Below are positions 10,101-17,791 of a stretch of DNA of 64,000 nucleotides, piece by piece. Source of the stretch: Lewinellaceae bacterium (GTDB lineage Bacteria > Bacteroidota > Bacteroidia > Chitinophagales > Saprospiraceae); the NCBI GenBank assembly GCA_016716135.1, contig JADJWX010000019.1:62001-126000 (forward strand), given 5' to 3'. How positions within the stretch are numbered: the first letter of the stretch is position 1; every line of letters begins with the position of its first letter. A program made the position numbers and the translations under genes. A model generated the notes under the pieces. That model was given only the letters and a program-made list of their open reading frames with translations, searched no databases and was not told the DNA's origin.

Positions 10101-10423
10101 AGCTCATGGTAGACGGCTGGGTTGGCTCCGGCTATCCCGGAACCGGTGAATTTTGCCTGGAAGTAACCAACCTGACACCCAGCGCCGTCACCGAAATCGG
10201 CAAAACCGGCATACGGGTGTTTCCCAACCCAACCACCGGCCTCGTTCGCATCAGCAACCTGGATGCCGAGCGGGTGGAAGTGTTCGACTACACCGGACGG
10301 CTGTTTCTGCAAGTGCGACAGCCCGGAAACAGCATTGATCTTTCCACCGCACCGGCCGGGATTTATTTGTTGAAACTGTATGCCGGGGATGCGGCATACT
10401 CGGCGCGCTTGGTGAAGGAATAG
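7106..10423 (+). CDS. Secreted SprB-repeat protein with T9SS type A sorting domain
   Basis: The 1105-aa protein begins with a signal peptide (MLKTILPALLLCLAASSQAQ). Two copies of a jelly-roll-like module follow (about residues 20-205 and 370-560, each with a CWESPL segment and an IDN-V motif). Between and after them lie SprB-type repeats of about 76 aa, with signatures such as GGTTPYTYLWSNGATT and DANGC. From about residue 865 a region with WFSFTGDG resembles a carbohydrate-binding or PPC-like fold. The last ~70 residues (VFPNPTTGLVRISNL to the end, AGIYLLKLYAGD) form a T9SS type A sorting domain. The protein is thus expected to cross the outer membrane by T9SS and be attached or released. 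Its ligand is unknown; SprB of Flavobacterium is a motility adhesin with similar repeats. Confidence 0.85.
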   Translation: MLKTILPALLLCLAASSQAQYLETFSTPDKGYLLNFVDDFTGINWMLGPWDNQPPAAFGRDDADYFQTTAAGVLEAIDTDQRVCWESPLLNTVMAPGMVSFSVDLSWAGFDPDLAGNPCMDASFDYILVQYSVNGGAYVDVDNIIGGATCATIGYANGVPGNPFSGNTTISVSGIPGGGSLRIRVCVNVNANAEVVTIDNVSVPEMGVTVGCAAPELSLAVTPITCGGPNSGAIDLTVFGGTPNYTYTWSNGNLSKDLTGLSEGTYTVTVTDAANCTATASGTVVNSPFSISNDVGPATCEGIFDGSIDLIIAGGLQPYTVNWGDLPGSNNPEDRTGLEAGTYVVVVSDASGCTADADIIVGLAPGGPYNETFSVDGKGLLPGSSCPDSLAINCSNANFAGVNWTINALDTLDGIDPDDHFYTAGGVLIARDLDQVVCWESPLINTGGAAPGAVGFSLDLKWEGFDSEPAGMNPPDLVADHIDVEFSCDGGPWERLPNLIGNGVTGHTVVYADGSGNGNAGEATISQTALTCSNLRVRVCGLLNSNDETFSIDNVQVFGSTGLYCPLPELSAVATPASCFGAADGAIDLSLNGGEPPFTIEWSTGAMTEDINGLSAGTYFVTVTNNLGSRFLEVQVTEPAALVAAAVIDSNATCAGAADGGATAFATGGTTPYTYLWSNGATTASITGVVAGTYTTTITDANGCTSTAAAIITEPAALVAATVVDSNAACAGAADGGATAFATGGTTPYTYLWSNAATTASITGVVAGTYTTTITDANGCTSTAAAAITEPAALTASATATPTTGAMNNGTATVSAGGGTPSYTYVWSNGQTTATADGLAAGTYTSTVTDANGCTATATATVEQQMAAPGDACTEAIDISSLLGGPQNTAQTSALYDNTGYNASGDPAAGWDCFSDQQGPNLDHTIWFSFTGDGNTYRIRTVQCNATNYINGDGDTQMALYSGVCADPTPVACNDDEDLGNDVYNALLEIATQPGLTYQLMVDGWVGSGYPGTGEFCLEVTNLTPSAVTEIGKTGIRVFPNPTTGLVRISNLDAERVEVFDYTGRLFLQVRQPGNSIDLSTAPAGIYLLKLYAGDAAYSARLVKE
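9014..9469 (+). repeat. Tandem 228-bp coding repeat, two nearly identical units
   Basis: Units at 9014-9241 and 9242-9469 each encode a 76-residue SprB repeat and differ at few positions, including stretches identical at synonymous sites. This indicates recent duplication or gene conversion inside the gene. Confidence 0.85.
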
Positions 10424-10459
10424 CGATTCAGTAACGAAACATTTTTTGAAGTATGGAAG

Positions 10460-10737
10460 CATGAGTCATCCCGAATTTTTAAAATGACTTCGGAGAAGTC
10501 AAATATTTGTAGATCGGGATTTAAAGGTGCTCGACGACCTCGGAGAGGTTTTATTACTGTGCAGGTTGCCGGGAAAAAGCGAATAAATAAAAAAAGGGGG
10601 GACCTGGAAGTATTCGGCCTCTCTTAGCCACAATGGGAAGCTGAGGCCAAAACTGGGGCGAGGGTTAACCGGAGCATTTCTACAAATATTTGACCTCTCC
10701 GAGGTCTTTTTTATAGAAAAATTCGGGATGGCTCATG
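10460..10737. repeat. MITE-like element, copy A
   Basis: The ends are long imperfect inverted repeats: CATGAGTCATCCCGAATTTT at the left and its near-complement AATTCGGGATGGCTCATG at the right, continuing inward to CAAATATTTGTAGA / TCTACAAATATTTG. It carries no coding sequence. A 69-bp flank (10738-10806, from TTTCCTTTTCTCG to TTCGGGTACCTG) is shared with copy B. Confidence 0.8.
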
Positions 10738-10989
10738 TTTCCTTTTCTCGAAATAGAACGCGGATTTTTACGGATTTGATTTCGGTTGGGATAGTTCGGG
10801 TACCTGAGTGGACGTACAACTTTCCCAATCTCAGAAATTTATTGCCGTAGAGATCATAGCGCCGTAGGTGCGGCATTATAATGGCACGCCTAAGGCGTTT
10901 GGAAAACTGCGAGACGACCATTTTCTACCATAATGTCAGCCCTACGGGCTTTATTCGAAGGTAATATTGCCAGGTTAACCCCTGATTCG

Positions 10990-11208
10990 CATGAGTCATC
11001 CCGAATTTTTAAAATGACTTCGGAGAAGTCAAATATTTGTAGATCAGAGATTTAAAGGTGCTCGACGACCTCGGAGAGGTCGCATGTGCAGGGGTTAGCA
11101 CCTGGATATTCGACCTCTCCGAGGTCGGGCAACGGGTAACCGGAGCATTTCTACAAATATTTGACCTCTCCGAGGTCATTTTTATAGAAAAATTCGGGAT
11201 GGCTCATG
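10990..11208. repeat. MITE-like element, copy B
   Basis: It has the same termini as copy A but is about 60 bp shorter inside. The centre has two hairpins, CGACCTC-GGA-GAGGTCG and CGACCTC-TCC-GAGGTCG, in opposite loop orientation. The 69-bp right flank is repeated at 11209-11277 with one visible change. Confidence 0.8.
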
Positions 11209-11324
11209 TTTCCTTTTCTCGAAATAGAACGCGGATTTTTACGGATTTGATTTCGGTTGGGATAGTTCGGGTATCTGCCTGGGTGAGCCAATTTTTCTTT
11301 TCTAATTTAACTTTCAAAAGCCTG

Positions 11325-11395
11325 AATCATCCTTTTTAAGTCAAAAGTCTAATTTGAAAAGTTCAATTTGAAAAGTAGTTCACCCGCTCAAAGAG
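11325..11395. repeat. Diverged fragment of the 17541-17733 MITE family
   Basis: The text TTAAGTCAAAAGTCTAATTT, followed by GAAAAGTTCAATTTGAAAAG and a TTCACCC block, matches the complement of the left half of the element at 17541-17733. The terminal CATTAGACT is not preserved. Confidence 0.55.
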
Positions 11396-11401
11396 CTTAA
11401 G

Positions 11402-12199
11402 TTAGTGGCTATGCGGATACCAACCGTCCACAATTTTCATGGCATACACCAGCCCGATCGCCCCAAGTAAATGTTTGAGGGTATGCCCGCTCCAAAAGCC
11501 GAGGGCAGTATAAATTTCTTTGTCAAAATGCTCACAAGCCTTGGCCACGGCATACCAGCCGAGGATCAGCAAAATGTACCGGACATAGGGCACCTTTCCC
11601 GGGTAGAACAAAAGCAACACCGGCGCAGCAGCCATCGGGAAGAATTGCACCAGGGCATAGGGCCGCAAATCGCCATGCCCGGCAGCCTCCGTAAAATGCC
11701 AGTACAACACGCTGGCCATACCCAGGGGGATCGCCAGCCAAAACGTGCGCGCTCCCACCCGGGGGCCAAGGAAGTCGTACATCAGCAGGGCGAAAAGCGC
11801 CATGAACATCAGCGTCATCGGAAAACGGTCCCAGAACAGGGTGGTATTGCCGGGTGACCAATGGTAATACGCCGAGCCAAAGCAGGTGATGAAAATACCG
11901 AAACTTAACACGAGCGGGATCAACCGCGCCACACCCGCCGGCCGGCGCGACCAATGGCGTGCACATTGCCACAAACCGTACGATCCGATAAACAGCATCG
12001 GGAGGTTGGAAACAACATTCCAGAAATACGGAATACCAAGTATAACGCGCTGGTCGCCGTAGTCGTGATAGGCCGGGTTTTGCGGGATTGGGTCGGCGAA
12101 TCCGAGGCCCAGGCTTGCCAGCAACAGCAGGGAACCCATGATCGCAAGTGGAGAAATGGACATAAGCGGAAAGTCTTTCGTTTGATTTTCACCGATCAA
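11402..12199 (-). CDS. Alkaline-ceramidase-like membrane hydrolase (CREST superfamily)
   Basis: A 265-aa polytopic protein with about seven hydrophobic segments. The motif set fits the alkaline ceramidase/PAQR (CREST) superfamily: GSAYYHWSPGN followed by WDRFPMT (S-x3-H and D) in the middle, and GHTLKHL (HxxxH) near the C-terminus; these residues bind zinc in known members. Known ceramidases hydrolyse the amide bond of ceramides. Many Bacteroidota make sphingolipids, so an endogenous substrate is plausible, but it is inference. An alternative start at 12163 (MSISPLAIMG) puts the first membrane segment right at the N-terminus. It lies 31 bp downstream of the peroxiredoxin-like gene and is probably cotranscribed with it. 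Confidence 0.75.
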   Translation of the reverse strand: MIGENQTKDFPLMSISPLAIMGSLLLLASLGLGFADPIPQNPAYHDYGDQRVILGIPYFWNVVSNLPMLFIGSYGLWQCARHWSRRPAGVARLIPLVLSFGIFITCFGSAYYHWSPGNTTLFWDRFPMTLMFMALFALLMYDFLGPRVGARTFWLAIPLGMASVLYWHFTEAAGHGDLRPYALVQFFPMAAAPVLLLFYPGKVPYVRYILLILGWYAVAKACEHFDKEIYTALGFWSGHTLKHLLGAIGLVYAMKIVDGWYPHSH

Positions 12200-12230
12200 G
12201 GTATCAATAAAACGGACAATCCCGGGCGCG

Positions 12231-12845
12231 CTAATCCTCCGCTGCCTGCAATGCTTTCAGTACCGCCAGCAGTATTTCGCTGGGCAGGCGTTTTTTATAG
12301 TCGGGGTTGATATACTCAAACTGGATGGCCGCATCCCGGTCGAGCACAAATATTGCCGGCACCGGCAGGTAGCCGTCGGTATTTTTGCCGCCCGACCAGT
12401 CGAGCAGCCGTTCTCCGTAGCGTTGGGGCGCCTGAAAAGCGAGGCCGGCGGCTTTGGCGAAGGCGCCGTCGCCATCCGAAAACAAGCGGTAGCGGATGCT
12501 GTCTTTTTCTGCCGTTTCCCGGAGTTTTTCTGCTTTATCGGGGCTGATGGCGACGATTTGGTAGCCCAGTTCGAGGATTTCGGCTTCAGATTGGCCGATC
12601 GCTGCCAGATGGCGGTTGCAATAGGGGCACCAGCCGCCGCGGTAAACAATGAGCACGGTGGGTTTTTCTTTGGCGATGTCGTGAAAGGAAATTGTTTTCC
12701 CGTCCAGGGCGGCCAGTTCCGAATTGGGCATGGTTTCGCCGATGAGTAGCGGGGAGATATCTTCCGGTTTTTCAGGAAGTTGCTGCGCATGGAGCATTGC
12801 TGTGGCAGCCAGGGTGATCAACGCGGAGAGGATGTATCCTTTCAT
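12231..12845 (-). CDS. Peroxiredoxin-like (AhpC/TSA fold) exported protein
   Basis: The 204-aa protein starts with a signal peptide (MKGYILSALITLAATAMLHA) and has a thioredoxin-fold domain with YRGGWCPYC at about residues 68-76 and a downstream VPAIFVLDRD segment. The CxxC arrangement and the FRGGWCPYC-type context are typical of the peroxiredoxin-like AhpC/TSA proteins of Bacteroidota. It probably acts as a periplasmic thiol oxidoreductase or peroxidase. No dedicated reductase gene is adjacent. Confidence 0.8.
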   Translation of the reverse strand: MKGYILSALITLAATAMLHAQQLPEKPEDISPLLIGETMPNSELAALDGKTISFHDIAKEKPTVLIVYRGGWCPYCNRHLAAIGQSEAEILELGYQIVAISPDKAEKLRETAEKDSIRYRLFSDGDGAFAKAAGLAFQAPQRYGERLLDWSGGKNTDGYLPVPAIFVLDRDAAIQFEYINPDYKKRLPSEILLAVLKALQAAED

Positions 12846-13120
12846 GGAATTTGTTTTTAAAATGATGTTTGAACGAGGCTATCTCATAAGTGGCGGGTAA
12901 ATGCTGCCCGCCGTAGCGTATGCTGTTTCATCGCGTAGGCGTAAAAACGCGAAGGGTAATCTTTTACGCCTTTACGGTAAAAAATTTGTCGCGGGAGGCA
13001 TTGGCTTTATTTGAAAACAGCCTGCCCGGGTAAGGGTTGCTGCCAGCCGTGCAAACCTGCAAAAAGGGTGCACCCCGGACATTTTGCCCAAAAATCCGGG
13101 TTCGAAGTATAATGTTTCGC
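12846..13120. other. Intergenic spacer with a small hairpin
   Basis: No gene is seen. GGCGGG (12892-12897) and CCCGCC (12907-12912) form a short hairpin without a strong T-run. A motif GCGTAGGCGTAAAAACGCG lies at 12935 onward. Confidence 0.4.
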
Positions 13121-13525
13121 TCAGCGGTATTTCTTCTCCCGGTACAGGTCTTCATCCAACAGTACGGCCTCGTGCAGGATTTCAAGCAGGGCGCCCTCCG
13201 GAATATCTTTTTGTTGCAACAACGGCACATAGGCGACTTCCTTCCGGTCGCCCAAATCCAACAGGCCTTGCGCATTCGATAGCAGGTGTCCTTTTGTGAA
13301 TCCGAGTGCCACGCCTGTCTGCCGGCCGCTATATGGAAAAGAAGCCGGGTACATAAAACAAACCCGTGTGTGCAGGTGGTAGTAGGGTACGCCGTAACCA
13401 AATTTTTCGCGCAGTTGCGGAAAGTTTTCCTGAATAAGTTGACGCAGTTGCAGGCAAATCCCTTTTTCGGCAGGCAACAGGCTGTCATAAAACGTGTCGA
13501 AATCCCTGAATTTGTTTAGTTTCAT
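13121..13525 (-). CDS. DUF1801 domain protein
   Basis: The 134-aa cytoplasmic protein has the compact YdhG-like/DUF1801 pattern: FDTFYDSLLPAEKGICLQL, REKFGYGVPYYH, VALGFTKGHLL and a C-terminal LHEAVLLDE region. The family has no established biochemical role. It stands alone, 275 bp upstream of the peroxiredoxin-like gene. Confidence 0.75.
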   Translation of the reverse strand: MKLNKFRDFDTFYDSLLPAEKGICLQLRQLIQENFPQLREKFGYGVPYYHLHTRVCFMYPASFPYSGRQTGVALGFTKGHLLSNAQGLLDLGDRKEVAYVPLLQQKDIPEGALLEILHEAVLLDEDLYREKKYR

Positions 13526-13638
13526 GCCGTGCTTTTTTTAACAGTAAACACAAAATACACGGTTAACGCAAGGTTTGTAGCGGCTTTTGAAATTTGCCCG
13601 GCTATCGACGAACTGCGCGCTGTTTTTATTGAATTATC

Positions 13639-13646
13639 TACCTTCG
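13639..13646 (+). promoter_or_regulatory. Probable -7 promoter box (TACCTTCG) for the GH3 gene
   Basis: TACCTTCG fits TAnnTTYG and lies 34 bp before the ATG at 13681, giving a leader of about 27 nt. Confidence 0.45.
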
Positions 13647-13680
13647 CCAAGGAACGAAACGGACAAAACCGAACTCGCTT

Positions 13681-15204
13681 ATGAAAAGGTTGGTAAACGC
13701 CACTGTGAAGCAGTATTTGCGTTTGCGTATGAAGCGCATTGAGCGTTTCATGTACCGGCCTGAGCTTACCCAGGAGCGTTGGTTTCGGAAACTTGTTGAA
13801 ACTGCCCGGCACACGGAATTTGGCCGGCAACACCACTTTCCCGCTATTCGTTCGGTTCAGGATTTTACCCGGCAGGTGCCCGTACACGACTATGAAAGCC
13901 TGAAAGGCCGCATTAACCGCATGATGCACGGTGAACGCGACGTCCTTTGGCCCGGCGAGGTCAACTGGTACAGCAAAAGCAGCGGTACCACCAGCGACAA
14001 AAGCAAATTTATTCCCATTCCGCCCGCCAACCGCATCCACTGCCACAACGCCGGCGGCTGGGACTCACTCGCCCTGATCTACCACAACCGGCCCGATATG
14101 GAAATATTCCGCCGGCGCAACCTCATCATGCCCGGTAGTATTTACCACCTCGAATCGTTTCCCAAAACCCGCATCGGCGATGTGAGCGCTATTTTGACCT
14201 ACCATATGCCACTCATCGGGCATTTGTTTTTTACCCCCGACTTTGAAACCGCACTCATGCCCAACTTTGAACAAAAACTCAACCGCATCGCCGATCTGGT
14301 GAGCCAGATGGACGATGTGGTCATGTTCGGCGGTGTGCCCACCTGGTTGCTGGTGCTGTTTCGTATGATCCTCGACCGGACGGGCCGGCAAAACATGCTC
14401 GAAGTGTGGCCCCGCTTGCAGGCGTACATGCACGGTGGTGTGGGCTTTGAGCCGTACCGGCAAACATTCCGGGACCTGATCCCGAGTGACGACTTTGTGT
14501 ACCAGGAAATTTACAATGCCTCCGAGGGGTATTTTGGCGTGCAAGCCGATTCGAAGCAAAACGAGATGCTCCTGCTGGCCGACAACGGCGTTTTTTACGA
14601 ATTCATCCCAATTGAAGAATGGGAAAAAGAGCACCCGAAAACCGTGTTGTTGCCCGATGTTGAGCTCGGAAAAGATTATGCAATGCTCATCTCGTCCAAC
14701 AACGGCCTGTGGCGCTACCTCCCGGGCGATACTGTGGTTTTTACCCGCAAATACCCCTTTTGCTTCCGGATTTCCGGCCGAACCAAACAATTTATCAACG
14801 CGTTCGGCGAAGAAGTCATGGTGGGCGATACCGACAAGGCGCTTGCCGAAACCTGCCGCCAGCTCGGTGTGGTTGTGTCGGAATATACTGCGGCGCCTGT
14901 TTATTTTGCCAACGGCCACAGCCGCGGCGGCCACGAGTGGGTAGTTGAGTTTGAGCGGGCTCCCGCCGACCTCAACCGGTTCAACCAAATGCTCGACGAA
15001 ACGCTCCAGCGCATCAACTCCGACTACGAAGCCAAACGCTTCCACAGCCTGGCCCTCGACCGGCTGCGCCTGCATCCCGTGCCGCCCGGCACGTTCCACC
15101 GCTGGATGAAAGCCCGCGGCAAATTCGGGAACCAGAACAAAGTACCCCGCCTGGCCAACCACCGCGAATTTGTGGAAGATGTGCTGCGCTATGCAAACGG
15201 GTGA
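13681..15204 (+). CDS. GH3 family acyl-adenylate/amide synthetase-like protein
   Basis: The 507-aa length is typical of bacterial GH3 (auxin-responsive promoter) proteins. The ATP/AMP-binding loop SSGTTSDKSKFIP lies at about residues 100-112; a Y-E-I-Y-NASEGYFG segment near 278 and LSSNNGLWRY-type strand with GDTV, near 340-350, match other conserved GH3 blocks. Plant GH3 enzymes join amino acids to carboxylic acid hormones. The bacterial homologues have unknown substrates, so only amide synthetase chemistry is suggested. It is followed by an inverted repeat and the DinB-like gene. Confidence 0.85.
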   Translation: MKRLVNATVKQYLRLRMKRIERFMYRPELTQERWFRKLVETARHTEFGRQHHFPAIRSVQDFTRQVPVHDYESLKGRINRMMHGERDVLWPGEVNWYSKSSGTTSDKSKFIPIPPANRIHCHNAGGWDSLALIYHNRPDMEIFRRRNLIMPGSIYHLESFPKTRIGDVSAILTYHMPLIGHLFFTPDFETALMPNFEQKLNRIADLVSQMDDVVMFGGVPTWLLVLFRMILDRTGRQNMLEVWPRLQAYMHGGVGFEPYRQTFRDLIPSDDFVYQEIYNASEGYFGVQADSKQNEMLLLADNGVFYEFIPIEEWEKEHPKTVLLPDVELGKDYAMLISSNNGLWRYLPGDTVVFTRKYPFCFRISGRTKQFINAFGEEVMVGDTDKALAETCRQLGVVVSEYTAAPVYFANGHSRGGHEWVVEFERAPADLNRFNQMLDETLQRINSDYEAKRFHSLALDRLRLHPVPPGTFHRWMKARGKFGNQNKVPRLANHREFVEDVLRYANG

Positions 15205-15210
15205 AAAATG

Positions 15211-15319
15211 TAAAAGTCAAAATGTAAGATGTAAAAGTCAAAAGGTAATTGGTGGCGGCCGTTGGCCTAACCGATCTACTTTTGGACTTTTATATCTTAC
15301 ATTTTACCTTTTGACTTTA
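15211..15319. repeat. Imperfect inverted repeat between GH3 and DinB-like genes
   Basis: The left arm TAAAAGTCAAAATGTAAGAT and the complement of the right arm (TAAAGTCAAAAGGTAAAATG) are close matches over about 35-40 bp. The element fills nearly the whole gap and could also act as a terminator-like hairpin. Confidence 0.65.
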
Positions 15320-15324
15320 TTTCC

Positions 15325-15852
15325 ATGGAACAACCAGGTATACTGCTGCGCCGGATCGTTGACCAGGCAACGCCTGAATTGCTGAAAATTTCGCCTGAAA
15401 GTGCCGCCATACCACCTCAACCGGGAAAATGGTCGCCTGCTGAAATTATCGGCCACCTCATCGACTCGGCATCCAACAACCACGGCCGGTTTTTACGTGC
15501 GCAACAAAGCGAAGGACTTACCGGGCTGCCTTACGACCAGGAATTTTGGGTGGAACAACAACAATACCACTCAGCCAACTGGCCCGAACTCGTACAGTTT
15601 TGGGCTGCATTCAACCGGCAGTTGGCCCGTCTGATGGATGCCACCGCTGAAGAAAACCGCACGCGCTTGCGCTTGCACCACAACCTCGATCAACTCGCAT
15701 TCAAAACAGTGCCCGCGAACCAACCTGTCACGCTGCTTTATTTTATGCTGGACTACGTAGCGCACCTGGAGCACCATTTGACGCAAGTTTTACCTGAATA
15801 CGAGCGCCTCTTACTGGAATACGGATTGTTCACGTCGAATTCGGGAATTTAA
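15325..15852 (+). CDS. DinB superfamily (DinB_2-like) protein
   Basis: The 175-aa helical protein has the DinB/YfiT three-histidine layout: GKWSPAEIIGHLIDSASNNH near residues 34-53 and DYVAHLEHHL near residues 138-147. The family comprises metal-binding four-helix bundles, some being bacillithiol- or mycothiol-dependent transferases. The substrate is unknown here. The start ATG follows the inverted repeat directly. Confidence 0.8.
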   Translation: MEQPGILLRRIVDQATPELLKISPESAAIPPQPGKWSPAEIIGHLIDSASNNHGRFLRAQQSEGLTGLPYDQEFWVEQQQYHSANWPELVQFWAAFNRQLARLMDATAEENRTRLRLHHNLDQLAFKTVPANQPVTLLYFMLDYVAHLEHHLTQVLPEYERLLLEYGLFTSNSGI

Positions 15853-15868
15853 TTTTGATTTGCGGCGT

Positions 15869-15876
15869 TAGGTTTG
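15869..15876 (+). promoter_or_regulatory. Probable -7 promoter box (TAGGTTTG) for the MFS gene
   Basis: An exact TAnnTTTG match lies 31 bp before the ATG at 15908, placing the likely start of transcription near 15881. Confidence 0.45.
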
Positions 15877-15907
15877 TGAACACACCACCGATTTAAGCAA
15901 AACCCGC

Positions 15908-17128
15908 ATGTCCAGCGCCCTAGCCCGATCGTTCCAACTGTATAAAAATGCCTACACCGGCCATCCCAGGGAGGTGTGGACCATTTTTTTTATGACCCTG
16001 ATCAACCGGATGGGCACCATGGTGCTGCTGTTCCTCACAGTATACCTGACCACCGTTTTGCATTTCACCCTGCCGGAAGCGGGTTTGCTGGCGGGCGCCT
16101 TTGGCCTTGGATCGCTCTCCGGCTCCTACCTCGGTGGAAAACTCACCGATCGCATCGGCGCCAACCTGGTTATTACCGGCAGCCTGTTCATGGGCGGGGT
16201 GTTGTTGGTTTGTTTACAATTTGCCACGGCTTTTGCCAGCCTGTACGCGCTCATTTTTACCATGGCCCTGTTTGGCGAAGCCTACCGCCCGGCCATGACC
16301 GCCTCGGTCGCCGATTTTGTGCCGCCGTCTAAAACGGGCCGCACCATGGCCTTTATTCGCCTGGCTATCAACCTGGGCATGACGGCCGCCCCCGGCATCG
16401 GTGGTTTTATCGCAGCCACGCTCGGGTACAAATACCTGTTTTGGATCGACGGGCTGACCTGCATCACCGCCGCCGTGTATTTTTGGCTGCGCTCGCGGAA
16501 ATGGGAAAAACGGGTGCAGGCCACCGAAACCGAAGCCGAACTGGCGGTCAAAGCCGCTGCCCGCCCGCCACATAAAAACGGGTTGTACCTGCAATTTTTG
16601 CTGGCTTCCTTCCTGCTCGGCTTTTGTTTTATCCAGTGGTTTCAATCCGTTCCGGTATTTATCAAAACGGAATGGGGCTTCGACGAGCGCTACATCGGTA
16701 TCCTGATGAGCCTGAGTTGCATACTCGTTACCCTGGTTGAAATGCCCTTGATCGACAGCATTGAAAAATCCAACAAAATCCAGGCAGCCACCCTGATCGG
16801 CCTGGTGCTGATCGCCGTATCGTTTTTGCCTTTTTTGGCGCCAAAAGCACTGTGGCTCGGTTTTCTTGGAATTACCCTGCTGACCATGGGCGAAATTCTG
16901 GTATTGCCCTTCAACAGCTCCATCCCGCTGAATATGAGCCCGGCCGGCAAACGCGGCGAATACATGGCCTGGTACTGGATGGCCTGGTCGCTTACGCACG
17001 TGCTCGGGCCGTCAATCGGATTGACGTTTGCCGGCGCCTTCGGGTTCCCGGCGTTTTGGCTGGCGCTTTGCGGCCTGGTCGGACTGAGCTGGCTGCTGCA
17101 CTGGCGGCTGGCGGACCGTATTTTTTGA
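15908..17128 (+). CDS. MFS transporter (12-TM exporter type)
   Basis: The 406-aa protein has about twelve hydrophobic segments and the MFS loop 2-3 signature GGKLTDRIG near residue 78. The acidic/polar central loop (about residues 197-217) separates two six-helix halves. It resembles the drug-exporter-like MFS proteins of Bacteroidota (MdtH/YdeR type), in which an inner-membrane protein couples efflux to the proton gradient. Substrate specificity cannot be seen. It is a monocistronic unit between the DinB-like gene and a repeat-rich gap. Confidence 0.85.
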   Translation: MSSALARSFQLYKNAYTGHPREVWTIFFMTLINRMGTMVLLFLTVYLTTVLHFTLPEAGLLAGAFGLGSLSGSYLGGKLTDRIGANLVITGSLFMGGVLLVCLQFATAFASLYALIFTMALFGEAYRPAMTASVADFVPPSKTGRTMAFIRLAINLGMTAAPGIGGFIAATLGYKYLFWIDGLTCITAAVYFWLRSRKWEKRVQATETEAELAVKAAARPPHKNGLYLQFLLASFLLGFCFIQWFQSVPVFIKTEWGFDERYIGILMSLSCILVTLVEMPLIDSIEKSNKIQAATLIGLVLIAVSFLPFLAPKALWLGFLGITLLTMGEILVLPFNSSIPLNMSPAGKRGEYMAWYWMAWSLTHVLGPSIGLTFAGAFGFPAFWLALCGLVGLSWLLHWRLADRIF

Positions 17129-17218
17129 GCAGGAAATATGCCAATCGGGGATTAATCAAACACATTAGCCTGCGTGTGGGATCATTGGGTCGCTTTTACG
17201 CAGTTTATATTCCGAAGG

Positions 17219-17363
17219 CTTGTCCTGTCGCAGCGCAGCGGAGACACCTACACAAGCAAAAATTGCGTGATGTACCTAAAATACAGGGCTCTTAGAGTTG
17301 CTCGGGCACATTTAGGGTATTAGAACTTTTGTGGATGCCTCCGCTGCGCTGCGACAGGACAAG
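17219..17363. repeat. 145-bp inverted-repeat element with perfect 23-bp termini
   Basis: CTTGTCCTGTCGCAGCGCAG (17219 onward, 23 bp) is exactly complementary to 17341-17363. The pairing continues imperfectly inward (GAGACACCTACACAAGC versus GTGGATGCCTC), so it resembles a small non-autonomous element or a very long hairpin. Confidence 0.75.
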
Positions 17364-17442
17364 AAAAGGGAAGATTGCGCGTGCTTTTAACCCCGGTTTC
17401 GCATGAAATACCCTGAATTACCGGAAGCATCGCGTAAGCGCG

Positions 17443-17450
17443 TACCTTTG
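17443..17450 (+). promoter_or_regulatory. Orphan -7 promoter box (TACCTTTG)
   Basis: An exact TAnnTTTG box has no gene directly downstream. It may have been the original ruvC promoter, now 358 bp away because the repeats lie between them. Confidence 0.3.
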
Positions 17451-17521
17451 GAGCCTCTATCGGACAATTCCAATGCTATGAAAAATTGGGCTCATGTTCC
17501 CGTTTGGCTGAGCGGGGGAAT

Positions 17522-17751
17522 AAGTGAGGCGGTGGCTACCAGTCTAATGTCGTCAACTTAAAGTATTTGGGTGGGTGAACACTTTTGACTTTTCAAATTA
17601 GACTTTTCAAATTTGACTTAAAAGGAACTTCCCGAACTGATATTGCTCTTGAAGAAGTCAAAAGTTCAATTTGAAAAGTCAAATTTGAAAAGTGTCTACC
17701 TCCTCTGATTTCTTAAATTGACGACATTAGACTACCAGTCACCGCCTCACT
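17522..17751. repeat. AGTGAGGCGGTGACT-family palindrome interrupted by a MITE
   Basis: The left arm AAGTGAGGCGGTGGCT (17522-17537) and right arm AGTCACCGCCTCACT (17737-17751) are complementary apart from one base. Intact members of the family are at 31238-31271 and 50045-50077. The arms are pushed apart here by the 17541-17733 insertion. Confidence 0.85.
17541..17733. mobile_element. 193-bp MITE with AGTCTAATGTCGTCAA termini and ACC target duplication
   Basis: The element begins AGTCTAATGTCGTCAA and ends with the exact complement. Inner arms rich in CACTTTTGACTTTTCAAATT also pair. ACC (17538-17540 and 17734-17736, up to CTACC) is duplicated at both sides. Removing the element and one duplicate restores the palindrome. 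It has no coding capacity, so it must be mobilised in trans. Confidence 0.8.
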
Positions 17752-17791
17752 ACCAAAAATTGAAATTGCGCACGTCCTGGCCGGCGCGCCT

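Larger units (their letters stand above)
10424..11401. other. Gene-free repeat island (978 bp)
   Basis: No open reading frame here resembles a gene. The interval holds two copies of a MITE-like element with a duplicated 69-bp right flank, an intervening 180 bp containing other repeat-like text (GCGCCGTAGGTGCGGC at 10859 onward), and a fragment related to the 17541-17733 element near 11325-11395. Confidence 0.75.

Noticed and set aside
10460..11208. Possible CRISPR-like repeat array
   Set aside because: Only two long inverted-end copies exist, with no regular short repeats, no spacers and no cas genes.
17478..17561. 27-codon ORF after the TACCTTTG box at 17443
   Set aside because: It reads through the outer arm of the palindromic repeat and into the MITE; no gene is supported.
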